DNA of 64,000 nucleotides from Rhizobium sp. WYCCWR10014. Lineage in GTDB: Bacteria > Pseudomonadota > Alphaproteobacteria > Rhizobiales > Rhizobiaceae. Positions 18,507 to 27,023 of the stretch are shown here, piece after piece (positions within the stretch are counted from its first letter, which is position 1; the number at the start of each line of letters is the position of its first letter). Made by a program: the position numbers and the translations under genes. A model generated the notes under the pieces. That model made no database searches. It was not told the origin of the DNA and saw nothing but the letters and a program-made list of their open reading frames with translations. The stretch spans positions 1-64,000 of the forward strand of contig NZ_LXFU01000030.1 of assembly GCF_001657485.1 (NCBI RefSeq), read 5' to 3'.

Positions 18507-19218
18507 GGGATCACTTGCTCCCTGGAAATCTGGCTGGCGACCCGGGCGACGCATCGGCTATGGCCGTTCAGCGATAAGGATCTCCCTTGGTGATTTTTAA
18601 ACTCAAACTGCACGCGTTTGCGTGGCGTCCGCGCTGATCGGTTTAGATGTGTCACAAATATCCTTCAACCTGTTGGCGCCCCGAGCAACAAAACTTAATA
18701 TTTGTCAATCTCTCGCGCCCCAAGCAGGCCGCGACGAGCTTGCGGCCCCCGTGGGACATCTTCCGGGCACTCATTCCGGGCGGCGCACTTGACGATCAGG
18801 CGCGGGCGCTGCGCTCGGCGACGCAGGGTATTGGCCCCAGGCGTCGCAGACTGAAACGTTCGCGCAAATTCAGCTCGTTCACAGAGCCGCGCTCACACCC
18901 CCTCTACGGCTTGGAACGTTTGCAGTTGTAGTTGCACAGCCCGCGGTTGGGGCTTGCTTCGAGGATAGTGTGCCGGGTCGTTGATCAGTTCGCTGATGGC
19001 GATCATGTGGAATTCGACCACTAGTATGCGGGCTCAAGTCGTTTGCCAAATCAACCGCATTGCCGATTGCCAGGAGGTGAAATCCGCCGTCGGCCGGTCA
19101 GTTCCGGTAACCGCCGCGAAAGCTTCGGCAGCGCCTACGTGGCCGCTCGGCTACATCATGTTGCGATTTTGCATGCTACTCGCTATTGGTTTCCTGTTTC
19201 AATCAGCCGCTGTGTGAA
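18507..19218. other. Gene-free stretch upstream of traR
   Basis: No protein-like open frame was recognised on either strand over about 700 bp. It includes the traR promoter region with the inverted repeat CACGC-gttt-GCGTG at 18611-18624. The right side leads into a repeat array and a decayed ATPase gene, so part of this stretch may be insertion debris. Confidence 0.4.
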
Positions 19219-19275
19219 TTTCAAGTGGTCACACCTTCACTTTCAATTGGTCATAACCCTGGTTTCAAATGGTCA
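19219..19275 (+). repeat. Three direct repeats at exact 22-bp spacing
   Basis: The 13-bp unit TTTCAANTGGTCA occurs at 19219, 19241 and 19263, differing only at the seventh base (G, T, A). The regular 22-bp phase is two helical turns. Multiple end repeats of this kind are typical of IS21-family termini, and flanking sequence begins TGTGTGAA at 19211, so a stranded IS end is the preferred reading. A protein-binding array is the alternative. Confidence 0.5.
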
Positions 19276-19293
19276 TTTTAAAGGCATGAAGCT

Positions 19294-19774
19294 GTGGCAC
19301 TTTATCGAAGACTCGTTGAGCAACGCGTTGCCGAGGCCATGTCAGACACACGAGTCGTACTGATCGTCTAGCGCGACAGGATCCAGTGGCTTTGTGAGAG
19401 GCATGAATCGCGCCATCATCGATGAAATTCAGCGCGCTCCCGAGCTGTTGTTGGCCATCAAGGAAAGCGTGGATACCGACCAGCGCCCAGGGCGTTTCCT
19501 CCTGACCGGTTCAGCCAATCTAATGCGGTTGCCACGCGTGGCAGACTCGCTCGCAGGGCGCATGGAGGTCGTACGATTGCTACCGCTTGCGCAAAGCGAG
19601 ATCAGGTCAGCCAGCAACAGCTTCCTGCGCGACGCCTTTCAAAACGAAGCCAAGGCCGGAGAACCAATCGTCGGAGACGACCTGATGGCGGCGGTTCTGG
19701 CCGGTGGATATCCCGAGGCATTGGGCCGCAAAACCCTGAGCCGCAGCCAGATCAGACAAAAACCTTGCCCTTGA
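19294..19774 (+). pseudogene. Degraded AAA_14/DUF4143 ATPase
   Basis: The N-terminal part (GTG at 19294, ALYRRLVEQRVAEAMSDTRV) stops at a TAG at 19369, right where the Walker A should begin. The following frame from 19403 has the downstream part (AIIDEIQRAPELLLAIKESV, FLLTGSANLMRLPRVADSL) and then loses similarity near 19750, before DUF4143. The P-loop is therefore deleted and the C-terminus missing. The intact relative is at 489-1655. Confidence 0.75.
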
Positions 19775-19823
19775 TGAAACAACGTGACATCGCCCACGAG
19801 CCGCAGAGCATCCGACAAATTCG

Positions 19824-20519
19824 CTATCCATCGGTTTCAACAACCGCGGCAAAAAAATAGCCGCCCATCCGCACGGTCTTGACGAGGCTTGGGTTGTGGG
19901 GATTGTCCTCGATCTTGTGTCGCAATCGGCTGATGTGAACGTCGATGCTCCGTTCAATGGGACCCGCCAGACCTGCGTGAGTAGAGCTAAGCAATTCTTC
20001 CCGGCTGAGTATCCTGCCGGGGTTTTGACAAAAGACGACGAGCAAGTCGAACTCGGCCGCCGTCACGTTAACCACGGCCCCATCCGGTCGCCGCAACGTG
20101 CGTTGCCATGTGTCGAGGCGCCACCCATTGAATCGGAAAGGCTTTGGCAGGCTGTGCATCGCGCGATCATGCGATGCCCGTCGCAACACGCTGCGGATCC
20201 TGGCAATCATTTCCCTCGTCCCGAAGGGACTGGAGACGCAATCATCAGCTCCGCTTTCGAAAGCGGCAAGGATGATGTCCTCACGCCCTTGCGCAACGAC
20301 CGCGATGATCGGGATCGTGCTGAGGGTACGGATTTGCCGGCACAGATGAAGCGCATCTTCGGGCCGGACGACGGCATCGAGGATCATCAGATCAAACCGG
20401 TGCCTGCCGGTGAGGGCACGCGTCCGCGCACCGAAAGTGACAGTCGTAGCCATCATGCCCTCGTGGATGACCGCGTCCGCTAGCGTCTGCCCGACGTCCC
20501 CGCCTGCAGCCGCGATCAT
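19824..20519 (-). CDS. Orphan OmpR/PhoB-type response regulator with atypical receiver
   Basis: The 231-residue protein has a receiver domain (about 1-115) and a C-terminal winged helix (LTV-type strand, AEFDLLVVFCQNPGRILSRE, SIDVHISRLRHKIEDN, VRMGGYFF). The phosphoacceptor Asp is present in DLMILDAVV, but the first acidic pair is replaced by AAGGDV and the conserved Lys-Pro is SSPFG, so normal phosphorylation is doubtful. The ATG has CGGAGATC upstream; the N-terminus could also begin at the MM pair 60 bases further. No histidine kinase is nearby. Target genes are unknown; it may act on itself or the neighbouring catabolic island. Confidence 0.85.
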   Translation of the reverse strand: MIAAAGGDVGQTLADAVIHEGMMATTVTFGARTRALTGRHRFDLMILDAVVRPEDALHLCRQIRTLSTIPIIAVVAQGREDIILAAFESGADDCVSSPFGTREMIARIRSVLRRASHDRAMHSLPKPFRFNGWRLDTWQRTLRRPDGAVVNVTAAEFDLLVVFCQNPGRILSREELLSSTHAGLAGPIERSIDVHISRLRHKIEDNPHNPSLVKTVRMGGYFFAAVVETDG

Positions 20520-20636
20520 GATCTCCGTTTTCTTCTCTCGATGCGGCTTCCCGGTGCCCGATCCCACTCCCGCCGTCCACGGTTTGCTGGCGCGCTATCG
20601 GCAACGTGCGTTGACGTCGCCGATGCTGAACAAATC

Positions 20637-20664
20637 GCAGGTTGGCTTCCCGATGCCAACCTGC
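20637..20664. repeat. 10-bp perfect inverted repeat between regulators
   Basis: GCAGGTTGGC (20637-20646) and GCCAACCTGC (20655-20664) flank an 8-base loop. It lies about 120 bp upstream of the regulator starting at 20519. It could be a regulator operator or an RNA hairpin; there is no T-run, so a terminator is less likely. Confidence 0.5.
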
Positions 20665-20751
20665 AATTCTGCGGGCATTGACATGCCTCGTCTCATAGGC
20701 CGAGGATGGCAACAGGCGTGTTTCAGACGTCAATGACGCGATCTGACCTCG

Positions 20752-20961
20752 TCAATCGCCAGCCGAGCCCGCCCGTGACAGTTCCTGCTCTGGGAGTGCG
20801 CGCACCGGACAATTCCCCGAAAGACGCCGCCGGCAGGCAACGCAGTCAAGACAGGCAGAGCCGCTGACGCCTGCTCGCGGGGAGGGCGGGCCATTCGACG
20901 GTGAAGGAGAAGCATCATCCAAGCTCTTCATGCTGACCGATCGCGCCACACTCATGTTCAT
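20752..20961 (-). CDS. Hypothetical 69-residue Cys-containing ORF
   Basis: The frame encodes MNMSVARSVSMKSLDD then a Pro/Ser-rich stretch and CLDCVACRRRLSGNCP. Four cysteines in this spacing recall, loosely, the sensor cluster of FNR-type regulators, but the cyclic-nucleotide-binding and HTH domains are absent. It may be a short real protein, a stump of a regulator, or chance. No clear ribosome site was found. Confidence 0.2.
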   Translation of the reverse strand: MNMSVARSVSMKSLDDASPSPSNGPPSPRAGVSGSACLDCVACRRRLSGNCPVRALPEQELSRAGSAGD

Positions 20962-21179
20962 CTCCGATTGTCGCTGATGGAAAGAGGATGCGCGCGTTCG
21001 CCTGGGCTTTCCAATTCTGCTCGAACGGCATCCATGCGAAATCACGATCAATCGGCGCGAAACAGCGCGGAACGCGGGACATAAATCTTAATACCCAAGG
21101 CGCAGACAGCATTTGAATTTCCTCAGACACCGTGGGATCGTACGGCCTCACGCTCCGCACAACCCTCGGTGAAAGCCCA

Positions 21180-21890
21180 GTGAAGCCGACCATTGTCATC
21201 GGTTCAACGGACGCGGATTTCTGCCTGTTTGCCCGCCATATACTTCGGCAGACCGGCTTTGAGACGCTCCTGACGACCAGCGCGAACGAGGCGATCGCCG
21301 CGGCAAGGACTGTTGGAGTGCGGGGCGTCGTAATCGATGGCAGGGTGGCGAATTCGGTTTCCGCCTGCGGAAGCTTGAAAGGCGATACGACGACGGCAGG
21401 ACTGAAGGTCATCGCGCTGGTCGAGGCCAACTCCGCCCGGCAATATGCCGATTTCCTCAATGCCGGCGCCGACGAAAGCTTCGTGCGGCCCATTTCCCCG
21501 GACCATCTCCTGCGCGCATTGCACTCGCTTTCATCACAGTCAGGCGCTTCGCAGGACCGATTGTCGTGCGGCGACATCGAAATGCATGTGCTGGCGCGGC
21601 GGGTCTGGAGGCACGGCGTCGAGTTGCACCTCCCGCGTCTGGAGTTCGCCATTCTGCTGCATCTGCTCAAGGATCCCGGGCGCATCTATCTGAGGCATGA
21701 GCTCGCGTCGGCGGCCTGGCCGGCAGGTGTCTTCGTCGATCCAAAAACCATCAACGTTCACATTGGTCGGCTGCGCGAGACCCTGACGGCGGTCGCGCCC
21801 ACCGATCCGATCAGGACGGTTCGCGGTGTCGGCTATGGGCTCGTGGCAACCGGCTGGTCGGAAACAGAGGTCCCGTCAAATGCCCCCTGA
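21180..21890 (+). CDS. OmpR/PhoB-type response regulator coupled to the catabolic island
   Basis: The protein has a receiver-like domain (KPTIVIGSTDADFCLFARHI) and a C-terminal winged helix (LEFAILLHLLKDPGRIYLRH, TINVHIGRLRETL, RTVRGVGYGLVATG). The likely phosphoacceptor Asp sits in VVIDGRV, but the conserved Lys is Arg in FVRPISP, so the receiver is atypical. GTG 21180 is placed at the domain edge; GTG 21132 would add 16 residues. The stop overlaps the amidohydrolase start by 11 bp, which implies co-translation and suggests it governs that gene set. No kinase is nearby. Confidence 0.82.
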   Translation: MKPTIVIGSTDADFCLFARHILRQTGFETLLTTSANEAIAAARTVGVRGVVIDGRVANSVSACGSLKGDTTTAGLKVIALVEANSARQYADFLNAGADESFVRPISPDHLLRALHSLSSQSGASQDRLSCGDIEMHVLARRVWRHGVELHLPRLEFAILLHLLKDPGRIYLRHELASAAWPAGVFVDPKTINVHIGRLRETLTAVAPTDPIRTVRGVGYGLVATGWSETEVPSNAP

Positions 21891-23274
21891 CACTCAAATC
21901 GTCATCGTCGGCGGACGAATTGTCACCGGCGATGGAACGACGCTCCACGACCGTGGGGTCGTGCGCATCCGTGGGACAGGAATCATCGACGTCGCTCGGG
22001 GTGAGGCTGATGCCGGAAGCGAGGCTATCGTCCTCAACGCCACCGGGTGCACGGTCATTCCCGGTATCGTCAATGCGCATGCTCATGGGTGCATCCACGG
22101 TCCGTCCATGCCGAGCGGGTCGGTGCCCGTCCGGCCCACGGATGTCGACTACTTCAGAAACAGACATCTCCTGTCCGGGACAACAACCCTGCTCAACGTC
22201 TGCGGCCTGGCGCTGCCGGACGAGATCGATGGCCCCTCGAACCAGCGCCATGCGATGGATATCCATCTGACGACGGCGCATACCACGAGCAATCTGGCTG
22301 CGGCGATCGCGATTGATGGAGGTGGATTATCGAAGCGGCACAAGATCGCGCGCATCGATGACATGGTCGACAAAGGTGCAAAGGCACTCGGAGAAGCAGG
22401 CGGCGGGCAGACGCTCGGTGGCGGGGCACAGGACTACCGCTTCATACCCGCAGCTATCGAGGCCGCTACCGGAATATCAATCCATCCGAAAGAGGCGCGC
22501 GCACTCAAGGAAGCCGTGCTCGGCCGCTATCTCGATCGTGGCTTGCCCGATCTTTCGCGGCTCAATGCTCTTCTGATCGAATGCGGTCTCGCCGCTAAGA
22601 TTGGTGCGTCCGACCTCATAAAGCTGATCCGCGACACGGTGATGCCGCCCGTGGCGCTCTCACTGAAGGGTTTTGACGAGATCGCGGCAGCGTCTGAACG
22701 CCTCGATTTTCCGGCAATCTTTCACAATGCGGCACCCACCGCGGCGACACTGCTCAAGCTTGCGGAGACATATCCAAAGGCCCGCATCATCGCTGGGCAT
22801 TCGAACCACCCGATGTTCCTTCCCGAAGAGGCAGTGCGTTTCGGGCAGCAACTGAGGGAGCGCGGCGTCACAATCGACGTCTCGACGCTCGATTGCATCG
22901 AAACACGCTGGCGCAACGACACCGCAAATATCGATGCTCTGGTCGAAGCGGGGCTCGTCGATACCCTATCGACGGATTTTGCCGGTGGCGACTGGGACAG
23001 TATTCTATCGGCCATACAGCGAATGGTGCGAAAGAGCCAGCTTTTGCTGCCGGCCGCAATCGCGCTTGCGACCGGCAACGTCTCGAAAACTTTCCCGGAG
23101 CTTGCGGCCGATCGTGGCTTGCTGGAAAAGGGCAAACGCGCCGACGTGGCCATCGTTGAGAACCACAATCTCGGTCGTGTCCGCCATGTCGTGGCAAACG
23201 GGCAGCTTGTGGTGTTCAACGGGGCGATGGGGGTTGGGGATTTGCACGCTTACGCCATGGGAGAGCGCCGTTAG
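21880..23274 (+). CDS. Amidohydrolase-family metal-dependent hydrolase
   Basis: The 464-residue protein has the amidohydrolase pattern: a beta-sandwich start (IVIVGGRIVTGDGTTLHDRG), the metal-binding NAHAHG at the first strand, a later AGHSNHP and STDFAGGDWD near the C-terminal side, and GKRADVAIVENHNLGRVRHV closing the sandwich. This superfamily hydrolyses amides, cyclic ureas and related bonds; the substrate here is unknown. It is translationally coupled to the regulator before it and convergent with the PrpD-like gene. Confidence 0.85.
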   Translation: MPPDTQIVIVGGRIVTGDGTTLHDRGVVRIRGTGIIDVARGEADAGSEAIVLNATGCTVIPGIVNAHAHGCIHGPSMPSGSVPVRPTDVDYFRNRHLLSGTTTLLNVCGLALPDEIDGPSNQRHAMDIHLTTAHTTSNLAAAIAIDGGGLSKRHKIARIDDMVDKGAKALGEAGGGQTLGGGAQDYRFIPAAIEAATGISIHPKEARALKEAVLGRYLDRGLPDLSRLNALLIECGLAAKIGASDLIKLIRDTVMPPVALSLKGFDEIAAASERLDFPAIFHNAAPTAATLLKLAETYPKARIIAGHSNHPMFLPEEAVRFGQQLRERGVTIDVSTLDCIETRWRNDTANIDALVEAGLVDTLSTDFAGGDWDSILSAIQRMVRKSQLLLPAAIALATGNVSKTFPELAADRGLLEKGKRADVAIVENHNLGRVRHVVANGQLVVFNGAMGVGDLHAYAMGERR

Positions 23275-23369
23275 CGGGGCGTGGGACGCCGACCTCGGCG
23301 GCCTTGACCGCGTGCGCACTATGGTGTCGACCGCCCCGAGGCGATGCCCGTCATTGCGTCAGTTTCATC

Positions 23370-23393
23370 TGCCGACAAGGATAGTGGTCGGCA
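23370..23393. terminator. Possible bidirectional stem-loop between convergent genes
   Basis: TGCCGAC (23370-23376) and GTCGGCA (23387-23393) can pair over 7 bp with a 10-base loop. It sits between the convergent amidohydrolase and PrpD-like genes. No T-run follows on either strand, so it is a weak candidate. Confidence 0.3.
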
Positions 23394-23411
23394 TCGGCTC
23401 GGTACCGTGTC

Positions 23412-24773
23412 CTACCCTGGAAAGCGCAGAAGCCGTAGAAATGGGTCTAGCTCTCCACCCGCGAGGCCGAGAACGCCATCGATGATCGCCTCTTGCTTGG
23501 AAGGCGACAGGGCATGCCGCGTGACGCGCAAAAACTTCTCTTCGATCGCGTGCCAGTCCATCGGACGCTGGGGATCGCCGGAGGGGCCATCCAGTGCCGA
23601 GACGTACTTGTGCCGTCGTGTCTCGACAGTCACCTTCGCCAGCGTCTCGGCGGGAAAGAGCGCGTCGATCTCGGGATTGACGGTGATCCTCACCTGGCGC
23701 GCGAGTTCAGTGAGGTCCCGCCGGTGAAGAAGGCTCTCGCTGACGGGAGCAAGGGCGCCGCGGCCATCGATCGCTGCAATGGCGACGCAATAGGGAAGAC
23801 TATATTGAATGTCGACAAGGTTCGCGGGCGAAAGCACGTTGCCGAGCTTGAGCGCCCAGCCAAAGGTCTCTACCTCCACCGAGACGATGTCCGCGGCCCT
23901 CAGTTCGTGAACCTTCACAAGATCGAAGAGGCGATCGAGCGCCGGGTGTATATAGCGGCAACAGGCATAAGGCTTGAAATAGGTGCCGCAAATTTCAAAA
24001 CGCTGCCCCAGTCCTTCCAGTATCCTCTGCCTGTCGTAGTAGCCGGGATGATCGAGCAGATCTTCCGGCCCAGTATAGCCGTTGCGGGCGAGGTCGAGAG
24101 CCATGAGACCGGTGGCGGCACTCCAGGGAATCCCTTCCTTGACGTCATTGCCCGTGAGCCGGGAGTAGCCCGAACTTCCATTGGCCTGTTGATTGGGGGC
24201 AAGCACGCCTGCGATCGAAAGCGCCTGCGCGATCAATGGCGGCTCGACCTTGAAGAGTGACGCCGCTGCCGCAACCGCGGCCAAAGCGGCCCACCGTCCC
24301 GACTGCCGGGTCTGAATTCCTTGGGCATTTTGGGCCGCCGCCACTCTGACGCCGACATCATAACCCGAAACGATTGCCGACAGGACGTCATCGGCCGAGA
24401 CGCTGGCAAACGGCGCCAACGTCAAGACGGTTGGAACAACGCAGGCGCCCGGATGTCCGCGCGCTGCGCGGTGTCCGTCGTCCAGGTCGAGCGCCGACGC
24501 CGCGGTCGCGTTGGCGATCACGGCCGCGATGGGCATCACGGTCCGATCCGTCATCCAAATGGCCGCCTCGCCTTTGCCGAAGAGCGCGGCAGCGCTATCA
24601 CGGGCCGCACGACTGCACTGAAGCGCAGAACCAGCAACCGCCGCCCCGACAAGATCGAGAATACAGCGCAAGGCAGTGTCACGAGTGCCGACCGCAGGCG
24701 GAGCTGAGGAGAACGAATGGACGTGCTCGGCGAGGAGGTGCGTGGTGTACATGGAATTTGTGGGCGTCTTCAT
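23412..24773 (-). CDS. MmgE/PrpD-family protein
   Basis: The 453-residue protein has the MmgE/PrpD fold signature: an all-helical first domain with DLVGAAVAGS, LDLDDGHRAARGHPGACVVP and SGYDVGVRVAAA, then YFKPYACCRYIHPALDRLFD and a C-terminal domain with GDPQRPMDWHAIEEKF. Known members include 2-methylcitrate dehydratase, cis-aconitate decarboxylase and an iminodisuccinate epimerase from Agrobacterium, so the activity cannot be fixed from sequence. It follows the ornithine cyclodeaminase-like gene by 15 bp and is probably in its operon. Confidence 0.88.
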   Translation of the reverse strand: MKTPTNSMYTTHLLAEHVHSFSSAPPAVGTRDTALRCILDLVGAAVAGSALQCSRAARDSAAALFGKGEAAIWMTDRTVMPIAAVIANATAASALDLDDGHRAARGHPGACVVPTVLTLAPFASVSADDVLSAIVSGYDVGVRVAAAQNAQGIQTRQSGRWAALAAVAAAASLFKVEPPLIAQALSIAGVLAPNQQANGSSGYSRLTGNDVKEGIPWSAATGLMALDLARNGYTGPEDLLDHPGYYDRQRILEGLGQRFEICGTYFKPYACCRYIHPALDRLFDLVKVHELRAADIVSVEVETFGWALKLGNVLSPANLVDIQYSLPYCVAIAAIDGRGALAPVSESLLHRRDLTELARQVRITVNPEIDALFPAETLAKVTVETRRHKYVSALDGPSGDPQRPMDWHAIEEKFLRVTRHALSPSKQEAIIDGVLGLAGGELDPFLRLLRFPG

Positions 24774-24788
24774 CGCTCGGACAGCCCT

Positions 24789-25853
24789 TCAGGCATTTTC
24801 CTGCGTGCGAGCGAGGTATTTCTCATAGGTCGCTTGCACGGCATAAAGGTCGAGCATCGGCAGGCCGACGCAGGTTACGCAAACCGGCGTGTCCGCCTCT
24901 CGGACCCAGCCGTTCGGCGCAGAGAGCTCCCGCACGCCAAGCAACGGACCGATCTCCTCCAAAGAAAGCCCTTTTCGGGAGAAGTGGAGGGCAATGCTTT
25001 GCGAGTTTCTGCGCGAGACCGTCTGGATGTCGTCACAGACGACGGTCCCGCTTTTCAAGGCTCGCTGCAGATAGGTTTCGGGCACTTCGTCTCCGCCAAG
25101 ATGAAGCGTCACCGCATCCCTGTTCAACTCCTCGTCCTCAAACAGCGGCTGGCGGGCATTCGTGGCGGTAATCAGCAGGGCGCATTCCTTCAGCCTTTGG
25201 TTGTCGGTTACGGCGTGAAGCCGAAAAGATGTCCGATCGGCGAAGTCCGACAGAAGTCTTTCCACGCCTTCAATCGATCGGCTGCGGATGAAGATGTCTC
25301 CAATCAAGTCGGAACAGGCGAAGTTCAGGCATTCGACCACACTTCGGGCGACGGGTCCCGATCCGAAAATGAAGCCCGATACAGGTGCCTGGCTGCGAAC
25401 AAACAGCTGAGCCACCTTCGACGCATAGGTGCCCGTTCTCAGCGCGGAAATCGCCGTCCCGTCGAGTATCGCCAAGGGCCGAAGCGTCCGTTTTTCCAAA
25501 AGGACGACAGTCGACGTCGAGCGAGGCAGGCCAAGATGCCGATTGAAGGCGTTTGCGCCGATGATCTTGACGCCGCCATGGGTCGGATTGACGCAATAGA
25601 GAGCCGACAGCTTCCAGCCGAGGCGCTCGTCGACGAAGTCGCGCCTGAACGGGGCGACGCTCTCCCGCTGCCAGAACTCCTCCTCTGGAAGCGAGAGGAC
25701 GGCCTTTCCCCCGAAAGCCAGCCCGCTGTTGATATCCGCCCATGCAGCATCTATGGCTGCATGGATTTCCGCGATCGTGAGCTCCGCGCCAGCCGACTGC
25801 AAATCCTGGCGGGTGAGAAAGCGGACATCGCTGTCCGTGCTAGTGTCGAACAT
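24789..25853 (-). CDS. Ornithine cyclodeaminase/mu-crystallin family NAD(P)-binding protein
   Basis: The 354-residue protein has the family layout: GLAFGGKAVLSLP near the N-terminus, VKIIGANAFNRHLGLPRSTS, TAISALRTGTYASKVAQLF and the Rossmann turn IFGSGPVARSVVECLN. Members interconvert amino and imino acids (ornithine cyclodeaminase, ketimine or iminosuccinate reductases). GGAGGAAACA before ATG 25853 is a strong ribosome site and fixes the start. Together with the PrpD-like and nitrilase genes it suggests metabolism of an amino- or imino-acid substrate. Confidence 0.88.
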   Translation of the reverse strand: MFDTSTDSDVRFLTRQDLQSAGAELTIAEIHAAIDAAWADINSGLAFGGKAVLSLPEEEFWQRESVAPFRRDFVDERLGWKLSALYCVNPTHGGVKIIGANAFNRHLGLPRSTSTVVLLEKRTLRPLAILDGTAISALRTGTYASKVAQLFVRSQAPVSGFIFGSGPVARSVVECLNFACSDLIGDIFIRSRSIEGVERLLSDFADRTSFRLHAVTDNQRLKECALLITATNARQPLFEDEELNRDAVTLHLGGDEVPETYLQRALKSGTVVCDDIQTVSRRNSQSIALHFSRKGLSLEEIGPLLGVRELSAPNGWVREADTPVCVTCVGLPMLDLYAVQATYEKYLARTQENA

Positions 25854-26014
25854 TGTTTCCTCCAACGACAAGACGTCGTTCCTCGAGGCAGAACCTAGCA
25901 CCTGCCTGCGGGCCGCTAGATCAAGCTTTGATGAAGCTTCCGCATTGTCGATAAAGAGAAGGCAAAGTTTCGGCGACGGAGGAGGCACGTCCGCCGGAGC
26001 TGGTCGGCCCGCGG

Positions 26015-26155
26015 CCAGGCTTCAGCCAGCAGTCTTTGAGCGATCTGGAAAGAGGAAAGCGCTATCCAACGATCGTGATGTTCCACGAACTGGCCCGGGC
26101 GCTCGAGGTCGGTCACGTCGAATTTGGCCGCATCGACGAGCCGCGGCAGGGATGA
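26015..26155 (+). pseudogene. XRE-type HTH regulator remnant
   Basis: A plus-strand frame encodes PGFSQQSLSDLERGKRYPTI followed by MFHELARALEVGHVEFGRID, which reads like the second half of an XRE/Cro HTH domain and its short tail. The first helices are missing and no start is available, so this looks like the 3' end of a lost regulator gene. It ends five bases before the convergent nitrilase stop. Confidence 0.45.
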
Positions 26156-26159
26156 TATC

Positions 26160-27023
26160 TCAACGCCTTTGCTTGGTCCCAGGGGACAGGCGAACCTGCC
26201 TATCCGCGAGCAAAACGCGGTGCTCGGCCATCGGGATCAGGCGCCGAACCTCAGGCAGTCGAGCGGGGTCGATTTCCGCCACAAGCACGCAGACGTCGTT
26301 TTCGGCCCGCGCGACAATCTGCCCCCACGGATCGCACACCATGGAATGACCGAAGGTCCGGCGGAGCTCTCCGTCCGGCATCGCATAGCTTCCGCACTGT
26401 CCGCAGGCCGCGAAATAGGCTTGGAATTCGATCGCGCGTGCCCGACACAGCACCTCCCAATGAGCCTGCCCGGTCTGCTGGGTGAAAGCGGCGGGCAGGA
26501 CGAAGATATCGACCTCTTCCTCCGCGAGGCGATCGAACAGGCGCGAAAAACGAAGGTCGTAGCAGATTGCACAGCCGATCCGATGGCCGTCGAGTTCATA
26601 GATGAACAGGTCGCGCCCCGGCGCCACCGCGGCAGACTCGGAATAGGTCTTTCCATCGGGTGCGGTAATGTCGAAGAGGTGGATCTTTCGGTAGAGGCCG
26701 ACCTGCTCGCCCGTGGCGTTGAACACCACGGTGGTGTTGTAGACACGGTGATCCTGGCCGCGGCGCTCCATCAGGCTACCGGCATGGACCCAGACAGCGT
26801 TATCCTTTGCGAACTGCTGAACGAGGTCATATGCTTCGCCACCTGGTACGCGGTCCGCCGCGCGCCTCTTGTCCGCGACCGTCCCGCCAAGCCAGTCGAA
26901 ATGTTCCGGCAGCACGATCAGGTCGGGTCTGCCGATCATAGCCTCGCGCATCAGTCGCGCGGCTTCGGCAAGATTATGGGCACGATCGGGCTGCGAACTC
27001 ATTTGAACGAGGGCGATTTTCAA
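26160..27023 (-). CDS. Carbon-nitrogen hydrolase (nitrilase superfamily)
   Basis: The 287-residue protein carries the complete nitrilase catalytic set: Glu40 in LIVLPEHFDW, Lys113 in LYRKIHLFD and Cys154 in CAICYDLRFS. It is of normal length for omega-amidase/carbamoylase-like members, which hydrolyse amides or N-carbamoyl groups. Its ATG overlaps the stop of the RraA-like gene (ATGA), so the two are co-translated. The likely task is releasing ammonia from an amide intermediate of the island's substrate. Confidence 0.9.
   Translation of the reverse strand: MKIALVQMSSQPDRAHNLAEAARLMREAMIGRPDLIVLPEHFDWLGGTVADKRRAADRVPGGEAYDLVQQFAKDNAVWVHAGSLMERRGQDHRVYNTTVVFNATGEQVGLYRKIHLFDITAPDGKTYSESAAVAPGRDLFIYELDGHRIGCAICYDLRFSRLFDRLAEEEVDIFVLPAAFTQQTGQAHWEVLCRARAIEFQAYFAACGQCGSYAMPDGELRRTFGHSMVCDPWGQIVARAENDVCVLVAEIDPARLPEVRRLIPMAEHRVLLADRQVRLSPGTKQRR

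Larger units (their letters stand above)
20520..21179. other. Divergent region between two orphan regulators
   Basis: This stretch separates the minus-strand regulator (start 20519) from the plus-strand one (21180). It contains a strong 10-bp inverted repeat at 20637-20664. A minus-strand frame at 20752-20961 encodes 69 residues with a CLDCVACRRRLSGNCP cluster, but lacks support as a gene and is entered separately at low confidence. Confidence 0.4.

Noticed and set aside
18611..18624. CACGC-gttt-GCGTG dyad upstream of traR as a second tra box
   Set aside because: Too short (5-bp arms) and unlike the 18-bp dyad at 7426-7443; mentioned only as context.
20752..20961. FNR-like Cys motif as evidence of an oxygen sensor
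   Set aside because: Spacing fits only loosely and the sensor and HTH domains are absent, so only a low-confidence ORF is reported.
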